A DNA stretch of 64,000 nucleotides from the NCBI GenBank assembly GCA_037975125.1, contig CM075857.1, positions 67,969,899 to 68,033,898 of the forward strand, given 5' to 3'. Numbering within the stretch: the stretch's first letter is position 1; each line of letters starts with the position of its first letter. Below, in pieces: positions 13,175-26,159 of the stretch. Origin of the DNA: Latrodectus hesperus (Eukaryota > Arthropoda > Arachnida > Araneae > Theridiidae). The notes under the pieces were generated by a model, which saw only the letters and a list, made by a program, of their open reading frames with translations, was not told where the DNA came from and searched no databases. The position numbers and the translations under genes were made by a program.

Positions 13175-16100
13175 ATGCTTTCTCTGATTTCATGGAACTC
13201 TCGCTGCATTCTCAACAAACGCCATTTTCTAAAACTCAAGTTTTTTGCAAATGCAAATGTTATTACAATACAGGAATCTTTTCTAAAGAGCAGTAAACAC
13301 TTTAGCTTATCAAATAAGATCATATTCAGAACTGATTAACTTGATGGAAGAGAACGTGGTCTGATTTTGGGTGTCGATAAATGTCTTCCCGCTCGAATGA
13401 TCTCAATACCTGGGAATTTGTCTGACGGGAGAGAAGTTCTTGCTATACAAATCTCTATTGGTAAAACAAACCTCTCTATTATTAACATGTATATTCCCTC
13501 AGGTAAATTCTCTATTCAATGGATTCAAAATGTCCTTCAAGCAGTAGAACCTCCCTTTATCATTGTTGGGGATTTCAGTATAAAACGTACCTCTTTAGGC
13601 AGCTATTCTAACTCACCACAATCAAAAGAATTTTTAAATTGGCTGATAGAGAATAATATATGTATTCTAAATGACGATACTCCTACTAATTTTGGTTATA
13701 ATCCCTTTTAGACTATTGCTTAGTTTCCCTTGATATTTTTAGTCTCTGCTCACACCAAATTCATCCTGACAGTTATAGCAGTGATCATCTTCTAACGCAT
13801 ACTTCTGTTAATTTTAATGTACCGGAAAATGATTCCCAATACTATCGAGCTCATATCTTATGGCCTAGATATCTCGCTTCTCTTAATAATCAGATTTCAT
13901 CTTCTGGTATCAGTTCTTTTCAGCATTTGTATAGACTTTGCAATAAAGAAATGCATAATAATCTTAAATGGCATGTTTTTAAGCAAATATCATATCTTTC
14001 TTGATGGTCTTCAAGATGTAGCTTCCTCTTGGGTAAGAAGGGAGGATTATGGAGATTACCAAAACGGTCTTGCAATAAGAATATTTGGTTCAAGTATAAG
14101 CAAATAGCAACCAAGCTCCATCAACTTATTGTATTTCTTAGCAGTAAGTATTGGGATGATTTGATTAACTATCCCTGTTCATCTAAAGATATTTTTCACA
14201 TACTTAGGCAAATTTCTAGTATATCTTCTACTTCCCCCACATCTCTCTTATTGTTCAAAGTTGGTGACACGTTCATCTTGGATTCCCAGGAACAGGCTAA
14301 CCTTCTCGCAAATTACTTTTCAAGGCCTCCTATTTCGGTAGGAATTCCTATAGATTTAAGCTCAGAGATTTTCTATCAATATAATATGGATTTTACATTA
14401 GAAGAGCTTGAGGGTGCTATTACTAAGAAACACTCAGCCGTTGGTCCTGATCACATGTCAAATAAAATGATCAATGGTTTATCCTCTTCATCCTTTGAGT
14501 GTCTTCTCTCTCTTATCAATGACTCGTGGTCTTCAGGAAGCATTCCCAGCACTTGGAAATCTACCACAGTGGTTCCCATTCCTAAACCTAATGAACTTCT
14601 AAACGAGATATCATTTTACAGGCCTATTTCTCTCACTAGCAATTTATGTAAAGTGATAGAGATAATGGTTCTTAAACGTCTTCTTAACCATACAACATTG
14701 GAAAATTTAATTCATTTTCATCATCACGGGTTTCTACGTTATAGAGGATGTGATAGTATTCTATCCACGGGATACATCATCATATAATCTGTGGAAAATC
14801 ACAAAAGAAATTTATTGTTTGTGTATCGATTGATATTTCCAAAGAATACGATTCTGTTTGGCATGATGGTTTATCTTATAAACTTACGCAAGCTCATAGC
14901 ACTGGCAGAGCCACAAAATGGATGATGAACCTCATACAAGAAAAATTTTTTGAGTGAAATGGAGGAACACTTTTTCAAATAATTTAAAATCTTACAGGGG
15001 TGTTTTACAGGGAAATGTATTATCACCTTTCCTATTTATGATTTTTATGGCAGATATTTTTGAAGTGATTCCGAAAGGAGTCTTATGCTTCATTTATGCT
15101 GACGATGTGTTTCTTTTGTGCTCCGCCTTATAACATCTGATGCATTAAGAAAAAAGATGCAACTGGCTCTACACAAAGTTAGCCAATGGAATGAACAATG
15201 AATGTTGATCACTGTTCCAAACAAATGTTCTCTCATAAACTTCTCGTCTAGAAGAGACCTTGGAGACATTCAGTTAAACTTTGGTAATCAACTGATTAAA
15301 TCTTCGTAACATATGCATATCCTTGGTATATATTTTCCCATAACTTTTCTTTTAAACACCATTTTCTGCAAAAGAAAAAGGCGTGCCTGAAGAAACTTAA
15401 TGCATTAAGAGGTATATTGCAGGGTTAAAACGAGGTTTGAGAACTTTCCATCTGTTGAATATCGTAAATGCCTGCATTTGTAGAAGCATTAACTATGGGT
15501 GCCACATACTTTTGTCTGTAAGTAAAAGCGATAAAAAAATTTTAGATGTCATTTATGATGCAGCGCTCCGAATCGCTACTGGGCTTCCAAAATGGACTCC
15601 AATTCCTATCCTATACCAAGAAGCGGGAGTACTTCCATTACCATATCACCAAGAATTGCTTTCCCTATAAATGTATATTCGAAATATTAGTTTAGATTCA
15701 GAGTCGCCTTGTGCGAAATTATGGAAATCACTATCATTTAATCATATCAACAAGGTACACCACCCTCTTGTTTTTCATGCCAGAAATTGGCTTAGCTCTC
15801 AGGGAATAAAGGAAATAAACATAATGAAGTCACCAAGATTTCAGACTATGGACTTTTCCAACGTAAGATTTTCACTGACAGATCTCCCATTTCAATCTAA
15901 GAACATTCCTAGTGAGATTATAACAAAATCTTCAATAACTACTATCATACAACTTGGACAAATCATATTTTAATTTTTACAGATGCTTCAAAGAAAATGT
16001 CAAATCTTGGTTTAGCAGTCTTTAATTACACCCAAAATTATTTCTTTTCTGGAAAGGTTGCATCCCAAAATATAATTTTCACTGCCGAATGCCTAGCTAT

Positions 16101-16794
16101 TTTACTAGCACTGAAAAAAGTCTGTACGAAAGCTCACAACTATGTGACACTGTCTGATAGTTTTTCCTGTATATCAGCTCTATTACACACCTCTAAGGAA
16201 TCTCTTACAGTAATACAGTTAATAATATCAGCAATCATCGATACAATGCCAATTTGCAATTCAATTCATTTTGTATGGGTTCCAGGGCATTCTGGAATAG
16301 ACGGCAACGAAAGAGCTGACTATATTACTAAATCTGCACTCCACAGACAGTATATTGACAATTCAATTTCCCCAGATGACCTCGCCCGTTACACTAGGAT
16401 TCATTTTAAGAACTCTTATCTAAAGGAATGGCTGAACAGCAAGTATGCTAACAGTTTTGCTCACCTGCTATCTATAAAGAATTGGCATCGTCTCCTTCCA
16501 AAATCTCGCATGGAAGATGTCTGAATTTCTAGGGTTAGAACTAGGTCAATTCCAACAAATGCGTTACTAGCCCGATTTAAATTATCTAATACAGACAAAT
16601 GCACATGTGGAACGGTCGAAACTATAGATCACATATTACTTCAATGCCCACAATACAAGCAGATACGAGAGCTCCTTCGCCAAAAAAATGGTATTGGAGC
16701 GTTATCTTTCTCTTGGTTATTTGAACTATCCGTAAATTCTTCCAATAAAATCGAATGCATCGTGGATTTCATGAAAAGATCTAAAAGGTTTTAA
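13175..16794 (+). pseudogene. LINE ORF2: AP endonuclease, reverse transcriptase, RNase H
   Basis: Begins MLSLISWNSRCI, the endonuclease start. QES near 13270 and VGDFS near 13565 mark the endonuclease core. RT motifs follow: SAVGPDHMSNK (~14430), IPSTWKSTTVVPIPKP (~14545), YRPISLTSNLCKVIE (~14620), HGFL (~14725) and the catalytic YADD at 15095-15106. The thumb covers ~15437-15670. RNase H shows TDAS (~15980), AECLAI (~16085), SDS (~16155) and HSGIDGNERAD (~16290), i.e. all catalytic positions. A CTCG...H...C zinc motif (~16600-16650) precedes the stop TAA at 16792-16794. At least ten frameshifts or stops are spread through it. Confidence 0.88.
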
Positions 16795-17050
16795 CCTTTA
16801 AGATGGAAATTCGGCACAAAAGTTCATATTCGATTTTTTTCTACATCAGCTTTCCTTGAGATTCCATTCAATTCATTGACAGAGTTTATAGTAACTTCCA
16901 TAGTATCGTTTGTCAATCAACTTCATAAATCGAGCCAATAAATGCATTTGATGATATACCGATTCTACTATTCTAAGTGAATAAATTCTGGCGTGCTTTC
17001 TTCCTGGAAAGGTGAAGACTCTATCAACGAGTGAATATTGTATCAAGTTT

Positions 17051-17699
17051 TATACATATATAATCTAGTATCAATTTATAAAAATTTATTAACTGATGTT
17101 ATATTTTCAATGTGAGCTAAAAACACTTTAGCTCAAAAAATATACTTTGCAAAGAAAATTATTTTATAACAATGATATACAATTAATTTTAAGTACAAAT
17201 ATTTAAAAGATTAATGAATTTTTCTTAAAAGATATCGGGTTCAAACTAAAAATATTTTTTTAAAAATAATAACCGCAATATTTATTATAGTTATCTCGGA
17301 AATGAAATATTCTTTTTTTTTCATCTAACAAATGATTCAAAAGAAATCCTTCTCATTTTACATATCATTTTGAGAGAGAGAAAGAGAAATTTTATTTTTA
17401 TACAATTCTTCCTTCTCTCAAACTACACCTAGAAAATTAATACTCAAACGCTAATTCTACTTAAATATGCATAAAAGGGCAGTCACATCTTTAAATAACT
17501 AGATAACAAGCTCCCCATACAATTTTGTTCTCTATTCCCATATACCGAGTATGGCCCGAAAGAGTTTGCTGATTTAAATTAAGCTTTCTGTGATTTCTGA
17601 TGTTTTGAGAAATAAATCTATCCCTAACATGTTTTAAACAACATCGTCATCGATCAATGGACAGAACTCTCCGGTATATCACACACACAGACAATCAAT
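17051..17699. other. AT-rich intron, nothing recognised
   Basis: No open frame or repeat of note. A short GAGA-rich tract occurs near 17370-17388. Confidence 0.45.
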
Positions 17700-17777
17700 A
17701 TATATGTATATATATATACACACACACACATATATATACAAACACACACACATACACACACACACACACACATATAT

Positions 17778-17871
<94 letters not shown>
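17700..17871. repeat. Compound (AC)n/(AT)n microsatellite
   Basis: TATA steps, then CA runs (17718-17782), then uninterrupted TA to 17871. Open frames here on both strands are repeat translations. Confidence 0.97.
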
Positions 17872-17873
<2 letters not shown>

Positions 17874-18189
17874 CCTAAATATATGTTATACAAATTTATT
17901 TGTCGACCAATAGAAAGAAAGGGCACGGAAATCATAGATGTAATTGTGGTTTTTCAAAGTAGATGGAAATAAATTTTTAATGCTATATATCTTGAAATAT
18001 GATATAAGGATAATGTTGGCCTTTAAAATTAAGGAATTATTTACACTTCAATCTGAAAACTCAAGTCGAATGTGAAATACAAATAAAATTGAATTTATCA
18101 GTAAAATGTTCTGCTCAAAGGAATATCTCTGTAAGGTGTCAATTAAAACAATTGAATCACCAATTGGGAAATGATCGACGAACATGAAT

Positions 18190-18720
18190 AACAAATGGAA
18201 TGATATTTCGTTTACTGACTAATCCTTCTACTGCCTACAGCACTAAGACTGTCAAGTTTGATTATAGAGACACCATGCTGAAGAACTGCTAAACTATTGC
18301 GCTTAGCACCACCACAATAGTAATGTTCATGGTATCATTGTTAGGAATGGTACAGGATTTTCCTACTGCATTGTCATTAAGCTGAACAGCCAGTACTACA
18401 TCTTTGGTTTTTGTAGTCCTTTGCCAGCACTTGCCATCAACCATACATCAACTGGATAAATTGCATGATCACACATTGCGCACAATATCCAATTTTTCTT
18501 TACCTATTGGACTGAGCTGATTTCTTGATCTGCTAGTTATCCTAATCTAATGCCATGCTAAAATGTGTGTTAAAAGCTTGCACAGAAACTAATTCAAAAT
18601 ACACCAACCACGGCTATATGAGATCAAATTTGACAATATGGGTTGCTATTCTTGAAGGATACATGAAAACTTTCTTGATTCTACACCGAGATGTCAGCAG
18701 TTATAAACAACAAAGCTATC
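18190..18720 (-). pseudogene. Possible piggyBac-like transposase relic
   Basis: This block has more GC than its surroundings and is much decayed. On the minus strand it reads KDVVLAVQLNDNAVGKSC (~18403-18350) and, in another frame, NSLAVLQHGVSIIKLDS (~18295-18250). These resemble the piggyBac order 'V-W-x-D-N' followed by 'V-x-Q-P-x-x-I-x-x-Y-N-x-x-M-G-G-V-D', but the Trp and most signature residues are altered. It could also be another DDE family. Edges are approximate and no terminal repeats were found. Confidence 0.35.
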
Positions 18721-18764
18721 GATACTAATTATTGATGTTAGTTTTTGTACTTCACACCAGGTTA

Positions 18765-21259
18765 AAAATAAATTATTTGACCTTTGTTAAATTACATTAT
18801 CTGCTAAATAAATTTTTCTGTGATATGTTTATGTTTCTTGGTGCTGCACTTTAAATTGTTAATTGTGAATAAATGTATATATTGTTTAGTATATATTTAT
18901 TTTATTGTTTGCGATATTTTACGAATAATGCAAGAATATTTTTAAATTTTTAAAAAATGCTTTATTTTATCTGGAAATTAAAAGTAGATAAAAATTCACT
19001 ATATTCAATTCATGGCAAATTTGTTGTTAAATTTTACATTTATACTCTTATGTTTGAATAATAAATTCAATGATTAATTATATATATAATAGTTTGAACA
19101 ACATAAAATATTTTTAGTAAAGAAAATTATTTAAAATATCTACTTTTCTAATACTTTTTTGAATTAAACATTAATATTAAAACTAAATGAATGCATTATC
19201 TTTATTTCATTTGCATTCCACTATATGCCTTAACAGTTTAACTAATGTAAAATTATATAGTCAAAATCGTACTTAAATTGACAGATTTTCTTTAGTATTT
19301 TCATTTCTTAAATGATAAAGTTTTCCAATATAGTAGAAATCTTTCAACAATAATATGGTAAAGTCTTCCTTGAATTTAAAATTAAAATCATTCTTTTTAA
19401 TTTTTAAAGGAAAAAGTAATATATTGTATAATTATAAATTGCTGTTTTTCTTGGAAATTATTAAAGTTTATTAGTGTTTTACATTTCAAAAAAAATAATA
19501 AATATATAAAATACATTGAAGAATATTATAAAAATTTAAGACATATTTGTTGATACTGTTGTTCTACTTATAATACCTACGCTCATTACAAGTTATTCAC
19601 AGTTATGTTACAAATATAATATTTTAAATGCAAATTCGTATATCTGGTTCTGATAAAATATACTTAAAAACAAGAAAAAATATTATTTATAGACTAGTTT
19701 TCTTCAATGCATGTGAACATTTCTTAAAAATTACACTCTTTTCTTCTCAGCATATATTTTCCTACGGCATATATTAGCATAAATTTATCTTACGGCATCA
19801 CTCCAGTAAATAATCATAAAATAATTGAAGATTCATTTTTTATGTTGGTGATTTTATTTCCCTTTTATGCTAATGGTATGATCGAAACAGCTAGTGCTTA
19901 TGAAAGTGATGGAAAATATATAAAGTTAACAGAATTAAGGGAGCATTAAAAATCCAAGTGTCTCGATAAAAGTCATTAACATTTTTCTGTTGCATAAAAT
20001 CTGTATTTTATGATAAAATAATCTATACATATATATAAATATTTTCTCAGATATTGAAGAGATTTTTTATCGTATAATCTCCAGGCTAAGTCCTAAATTT
20101 TCCTTAACAGCTTTTCTTAACTAGATAAATATGTACTTCAAATTTGTTCACTGAATCAAACTATCAACACGTTGTGATTAAATGTGGAATAATTGCATAT
20201 TTGAATTTTTAATCATGGTTTTTAAAACGCAAAAGTAGTTAAATTATAAAGTGACATGAATAAATTTCTTTAAAATATAATTTTGTTCACACTTTATTAA
20301 TGCTGAATTTTTTGAGTAACAGCATTAAAATAAATATATCACCTCTTTAACGTAACTCAACTATTATTAGAAAGTAGAAATTTAAAATCTAGAATGTAAA
20401 ATATAGAAGTTTCAAATGTATAGAAATTCTTATATAAAGAGCTATTTAAAGAAACACTTTAAATATTAAATTTTTTCTCTCGTATTCATTGTGTAAGTAC
20501 AATGTTCAATGATTTATGTATGTATTTCTATTAAAATTGTTTCTTTTATTACATCAACAGTTTTTATTTTTCATCACAAAAAATTATTTCCCGAAATATA
20601 TTATTTTAACACATTTTTACTAAATTGCATTCCAAGTAACCGAAAATTATTTGAGTAGTAATTTAAAGCTTTTACTTCAGTTAACAAAATTCAATGATTT
20701 ACAAAACTGCGATTTTCTTTGAAAATTTTGATTGATTTAGTGGGATTGAATAAGCAACAAAAAATTAATCGTTCACACAAAAACTTAAATTATTTTAAAA
20801 TGTGAATAATAATTGAAGATTCTCTACTTTTGGAATTAAACAAGCAGAAAAACGATGCATATCGGTCTGAGGGTTATATATATAAATGTGTTATATTAAA
20901 AAGATAAATATATTTTCCACTGAAGGAATTTGTCATATCACAAATATGATTTTTTTAGATTACCTCATTGTTCAGAAATGTAATCTTAATCTTTTAAGAA
21001 GAAGTAATTGGACACAAAATATTTTGATAATCAGTTGAAAAAGACACAGTTACAAAAAAGAAAAGATAAAAAAATTAAAATGATATTTGAAATACTGTGT
21101 TTAATAAACTCGATGTATCATTTTATTTAGTATATAATATTTTATATTTTAAAACTGTTTTACGAGTATTAGTTTCCCAAAACATTTTTATAATATATTT
21201 ACTGTTTATTATACTGATTCCATTATATAAAGAACAATATCTCGGTAAAAATTTACTTA
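18765..21259. other. AT-rich intron, nothing recognised
   Basis: About 2.5 kb of intron with low GC and only very short open frames. I saw no element, RNA gene or exon. Confidence 0.5.
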
Positions 21260-21433
21260 CGGGTATCCTTTGATTTCATCTTTAATTTGGGCAGTTTTGA
21301 CGCCAAGATAGGCGTCAAAATGTCAGTTGCAAAATGAAAACTCTAAAAGGCTTTAGCTAAAACTTTAAAAATAGCAGTGTTATCAGGAATTAAATTTTAT
21401 CGCCAAATTTTACGCCAAACCAAGGGATACCCG
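21260..21433. mobile_element. 174-bp MITE-like inverted-repeat element
   Basis: The ends are near-perfect inverted repeats: CGGGTATCCTTTG on the left and CCAAGGGATACCCG on the right. Inside is a perfect 10-bp hairpin, TTTTGACGCC (21295-21304) and GGCGTCAAAA (21311-21320) with a 6-nt loop. It has no coding capacity. No clear target duplication is visible. It lies 87 bp upstream of the second visible exon of the host gene. Confidence 0.65.
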
Positions 21434-21520
21434 CTTCTCTCTACTCTAGAGAATCCAATATCTCTTTTATAATCTATCTATTATTTCTTATTGACACTAT
21501 ATTTTTCTTTACTGAGCTAG

Positions 21521-21613
21521 GACAACCGGTTATTACTCCTGCCTTGGGTAACGGCAGTATCAGTTTCTACAACTCTGGAATTCGCAGCTTCACTCTACTT
21601 CTTGCAAGACACT
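21521..21613 (+). CDS. Host gene, second visible exon: NRLLLLPW loop and helix
   Basis: Bounded by the acceptor TGAGCTAG and the perfect donor GTAAGTAA. It encodes 31 residues, starting DNRLLLLPWVTAVSVSTTLE and ending ASLYFLQDT. Joined to the previous exon it gives LLVGLCV-DNRLLLLPW: a helix end, a short polar turn and the start of the next helix. Both boundaries are phase 0. The other two frames hit stops or leave the donor out of phase. The Asn-Arg-Leu-Leu-Leu-Pro-Trp type turn is what suggests the arthropod small tetraspan family. Confidence 0.82.
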
Positions 21614-21938
21614 GTAAGTAACAATTTAACTTACATATTTCCACTAGAAATATGTTAGAGAATTTACATGAAATTAAAACTGATTTTCATATTAGGTTTT
21701 GGAAGTTTAAACTTTTAAAAAACATTCATGGAAGTTTAAATGATTTATCTATTTTAAATTACCTTGCAATTTGGTAATGTAAAGAAATAATTTTATAAAT
21801 CTTTAATATTAATTATAAGTTTTCTGAAATATAGTAATGGAATTAATTCATTTTATATATTAAAATGACTTAAGTTACTTTTATTAAGTTAACGTATACA
21901 TTTCATTCATTATTATTTGAATTTAGATTTTATTCGTC

Positions 21939-21941
<3 letters not shown>

Positions 21942-22008
<67 letters not shown>
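21942..22008. repeat. (AT)n microsatellite, ~67 bp
   Basis: Uninterrupted AT units in the intron between the second and third visible exons. Confidence 0.96.
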
Positions 22009-22010
<2 letters not shown>

Positions 22011-23137
22011 AGAGGGAAAAAGAGAACCTAAAGTTTACTCTTCTTAACACAATAAATGTTGCATCGAATCATCTAATTTAAAATGTCCAGCAGTGACATT
22101 TGTGTAAATTAATATTTATGAACAAATACACTTCACATTTTTATTGACTTCTATTAAAAATATAAGTCATTTAAATGTTATATTATTTGTATTCTCGGCT
22201 TTTTTAAAAGCAAAAATCATGTGCCAAATAAGGATTAAAAATTATACCAGCAATGAAAAAATATATGTGGATAACTTTTACAATCCATCTTTTAATCTAA
22301 CTCGAATGTTATTAACGCAAAATTTTTAAATATTATATCATCCAAACTATGAAACTCATCATTTTGGATACATATTAAATGGAACACATCTTAGTTGACA
22401 GTCTGATCCAGTGGAACAGCACACACATTTTAAAGTTTAACTATTCTTCACGTTAATGATGTATTACTAAAACATTGACATACATAGCAATTTAAACTGG
22501 CCATTAAAGCAAATTTTATTTCTGTTAGAAATTCATGAAGTTATTGATGTCACTTGATATATTTTTGAAGAACAGTACTCACACGGCCAAAGGGATTAAT
22601 TTCGTAGGAATGAACTGTCTATGCGAATAAAATAACAGTTTCTTTTCCAAGATACGAGTAATATCATATGAAGAAGTCATTGGTTATAGTTAAATCAAGC
22701 AAGAGATTAAACATGAGATCCGCTTTTAATTTAATAAATCTTAAGAAGACAGATTCTAAGTTGCAGCCTTGATGGCTAGCACATCCATTTAAGAGTACTC
22801 GTTACACAGACAAAAAAATTAAAATTTATTAACAGATTTCTTTTTTCGCAAATTAATTATAAACAGCAAATGAATTTCTGAAAAAAGAGATGAAAAATAT
22901 AAATTTAGTAACATAATTCCATCATGAAAACAATAATTTCGTTTTATTTAACATACATCATTATGATGTTACCTGATGGGAGATATTGCATGTTTTCTTA
23001 CATTTTGATCATCTCAAAATGATTCATAAAATAACATCGTTTACCAAATATACTATTTAAAGAGTTAGCATAAAAGAGTTGATATCAAATTGTATTGTAT
23101 TTATATAAAATGCTGGCAGTGAAATTAAGTGTAGCAG
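22009..23137. other. Intron, nothing recognised
   Basis: AT-rich. A 61-codon open frame at 22144-22329 has no recognisable feature and is probably chance. Confidence 0.45.
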
Positions 23138-23140
23138 TAT

Positions 23141-23274
23141 TAATGTTGGTTTGTTACACGTGTATAACATATTAGTGTAGTTCAAGAACTTGAGATTAAC
23201 ATTTAACTGAATAATCTTAAGTTCTCAATTAACACAGTTTCCCGCACAAAACTTAAATTAACATACCAACATAA
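23141..23274. repeat. Possible short MITE with imperfect inverted ends
   Basis: Left end ATGTTGGTTTGTTA and right end TAACATACCAACAT are inverted copies of each other with one mismatch. About 105 bp of non-coding sequence lies between them, including a CAAGAACTTG palindrome. No target duplication is evident. Weak evidence. Confidence 0.35.
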
Positions 23275-23435
23275 TTTATAGATTTAAAAACAAATATCGA
23301 AACAGTTACCTTGATCATATTTTATTTCTCAAACTATTTTCTTTTACTTTGTAAATATTATTAACAATTTTACTTGAAAGTCTTACATATATGTATATCT
23401 TTGCTTATATATTTATATCTATTTATTTATTTTAG

Positions 23436-23495
23436 ATAGAAAATCCATGGCTTCTCATTCTTTTTACCATTGACATCTTATTCTGTGTAGTGAGT
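23436..23495 (+). CDS. Host gene, third visible exon: start of last helix
   Basis: A 60-nt micro-exon between the acceptor TTTATTTTAG and the donor GTAAGTAA. It encodes 20 residues, IENPWLLILFTIDILFCVVS, in phase 0 at both ends, continuing LYFLQDT from the previous exon. The Pro-Trp followed by a hydrophobic run marks the start of the third visible membrane helix. Removing the exon would keep the frame but delete most of this helix. Confidence 0.82.
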
Positions 23496-23985
23496 GTAAG
23501 TAAATATTTTAATTTTACAAAAATAATTTTATCTAGACGATTTAAATAAAGACGAATTCTTGGGAGGTAGAAAAATATTAGTTAACAGAAATAATAAAAA
23601 AAACTTTACCATAATTTCATGAATTTTTTAGTCTCCCTATTTTAAAATAAAAATCTATTGCATTTTCGTATATTTCTGCATTTTAATTGGAAAGATTTCT
23701 TAAAAATTGCCAGCACTTTTTTTCTTTTCAAATGCAAAAAAATTCACATAATCCATGATAACATTTACTAACAAATTAAACAAAATATCAAATTAATATA
23801 ATACGGATGTTTTAAAAAGATGGTAGAAAGAAATGTTTATATATATATAATGATTGAGCTATTTATGCTTTATCAATATTAAGTCCAATCACAGAATTAC
23901 AATATTTTCTTTCTAAATAGTCAGTTGTTTTCCATTATTCCAAAATTAACACGAGAAAATAATTTTCTAATTGCATGTACAAGGT

Positions 23986-26120
23986 AAACAGACAGACAGA
24001 CAGCGAGAAGAAGAGGCTTTGTTCTATTCCCATTGGCTATCAGGTTGTGCCTCTACTTCAGTCTAGAATGTTGAGCACCCTGCACGGAGTGCCATGTGCC
24101 TGCTGAAAACTGTAATCAGGGAGCGCGAGTCTTAAGAGGCTCCCCAGAACGCACGACCAGTGTCACATTTTTTAAGAGACGAATGCTTTACAAAGGTGGG
24201 GCTTTCAAGCCTACAGTGATCTACGCAGTAGTTCACTGTATCATATCTCGGAATACAAATGTGAAATAACAGAATTAATAGGATAGAATCAAGTGAAAAA
24301 GAAAAATAATTGTTAACAGGATCTAAATAAATTTAAGTAAGGATGGCTGAAATATTTATATAATTTACGAACAGGAAATGATTACATTTAATTTAAAATT
24401 TTATAGGAATAAAATAAAATTATTTCTTTAGGTGTCTTGAAATTTAGATGTGTACTAAGGACTAGTAATTTTGGAAATTAAGAAACTGATGATTAGTTTG
24501 TTTGTTTGTTACTTGAATTGAATTTAGTTAATCTTCGAGATCTGTTGACTCTACTTCTGAGTTATAAGATTCCTGTTGGTGGACAGCCAGGTCTTTACAC
24601 ATTTGGTGTCCCTTTTCATGGAGGAAAGTAATTAGTTGCATTAATATTTGTGTTCTAAACTTGTTCGCTGTGTAGCATTTTAGGAACTGGTAGTTGGTTT
24701 GACTAGAGTATTTTTTGATGTGTAGGTCTTTGGTTTTAGGGTATTCTGTGATATAATGCAACAGTGTACCAATTTGGCCACATATGTAAGATGGAGATCT
24801 GTATTTTTTAATCCTATGGAAGTAGCTGGGGCGCATGTTTTGTGAAGATACAATTTAAATAGGGATTGGAATATAGCACATCTGATGAAACTTTTGGTAT
24901 TAGTCTTCTTGTATGGTGACCATTCGGTGAGTTATTTCATAGAAATTGTCAGCTTTTCTCTGTATAATTTTTAATTTTTGTTTTTAGACTAGCTCTGGAC
25001 CACTTTAAAGGTGTCAATGGAAGAGTAGGATGGGTTACTGCTTGTTTTACGGCTTGATCAGCTGCCTCATCCCCCGTGATTCCAGTGTGTGCTCCTAACG
25101 AACTTATTTAGATGTTCATATTCTGGTTGTGAAAAAATCAATTTTGAACGGATATTTTCATTGGGAATTTGTGTAAAATGTTATTTAACGCCAGAAGGGA
25201 AGATTGCTGTCCGTCCAAATTGTGACACTTTGTAGTTTATGCTGGATCGAATAAAGCAGTGATTCTTTTATGGCTAGGGTTTCTGCCTGGATGATTGAAT
25301 TATGCTTGTGCAGTTTTAGGAGATGTTGATGCAGTAGATTGGAGTCTTCAAAAACTACAAATGTTTAGATAATCCTGTTGGATTATCTAAATGAGACCCA
25401 TCGGTGTCAACATTAAACTTTGTTGTTATCATGATTGGATTAGATGATACTTTCGGCAGACTGAAAGTTTTAGATTGATGACTTCTGATAATTAGATGTA
25501 ATTCATCTTTATTGTTTGCATATTCAGTAAAAAGTAGGACAGTATTGTCTTCAAGAGTTGCATCTTGACACAATTGTAGGATTTTTGTCTTGACTGCAGT
25601 TGTTTTTAATGTTATATGTAGTGGTAGAAGACCTGCCAAGGTGATTGCGGCAGCTGTTGATGTTGTTTTGAATGTCTTAGTTATTAGTATGGTAAATTGT
25701 CTTTGCAGTGATGTCAGTTGGGCTTTCTTTTCTTGAGGTTAAGGGTAAAGCCCAAGCTGAAGAACCATATAAATTATTTTTTTAAATAACGGTGCTACAT
25801 ATTATTTTTAGAAATTTATCTTTAATCCCCAATTATAACCAATCATTGAGGGTAAGTTTTGTGCAATGGGGAGAACTTTTGGCTAAAGCGATCTGACATG
25901 AGCTAGGAAATTTAGATTCTTATCTATTTGGACTCCTAGATAAGGCAATACTTTTGTATGCGTTAGGATTTTGCCTAGTAGGGTTAATTTTGGAATGGAT
26001 CGTAAAGATTTATCATACTTTCTGATTACCATACCCTTGCTTTTAGGGATGGAAATCTTATTACTTTTTAATGATGTTACATGCTTAAATGATTTTTTTA
26101 CAATTTTCAAAACAAGCACA
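23986..26120 (-). pseudogene. LINE (family B) copy, reverse strand: RT end, RNase H, 3' tail
   Basis: Minus-strand ORF2 remains. The RT part has PKSKGMVIRKY (~26035) and VLPYLGVQIDKNLNFLAHV (~25950-25890). The thumb includes ITLAGLLPLHIT (~25640-25610), RNase H starts at NVDTDGSHLDNPTGL (~25410), and a C-terminal PSYFHRIKKYRSPSYICG (~24830-24770) precedes the stop near 24528. The 3' UTR runs to a (CTGT)n tail (+ strand ACAG at 23988-24003). Similarity to 9412-10627 in the RNase H start, the PSYFHR segment, the QLITFL-HEKG end and the last ~80 bp shows the two are one family. It is dead: stops and shifts throughout. Confidence 0.8.
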
Positions 26121-26159
26121 CAATTGATTCTTAGGTATGTATCAAAAGGAATTCTTTAA

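Larger units (their letters stand above)
11590..17050 (+). mobile_element. Near-full-length decayed LINE (Jockey/I-type layout)
   Basis: About 5.4 kb with all expected parts in order: a 5' UTR, ORF1 with CCHC knuckles (11835-12660), ORF2 with endonuclease, reverse transcriptase and RNase H (13175-16794), and a ~250-bp 3' UTR. Numerous stops and frameshifts show it is dead. It lies in the same orientation as the host gene, in the intron between the first and second visible exons. No target-site duplication or clear 3' tail could be fixed, so the outer edges are approximate. Confidence 0.85.
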
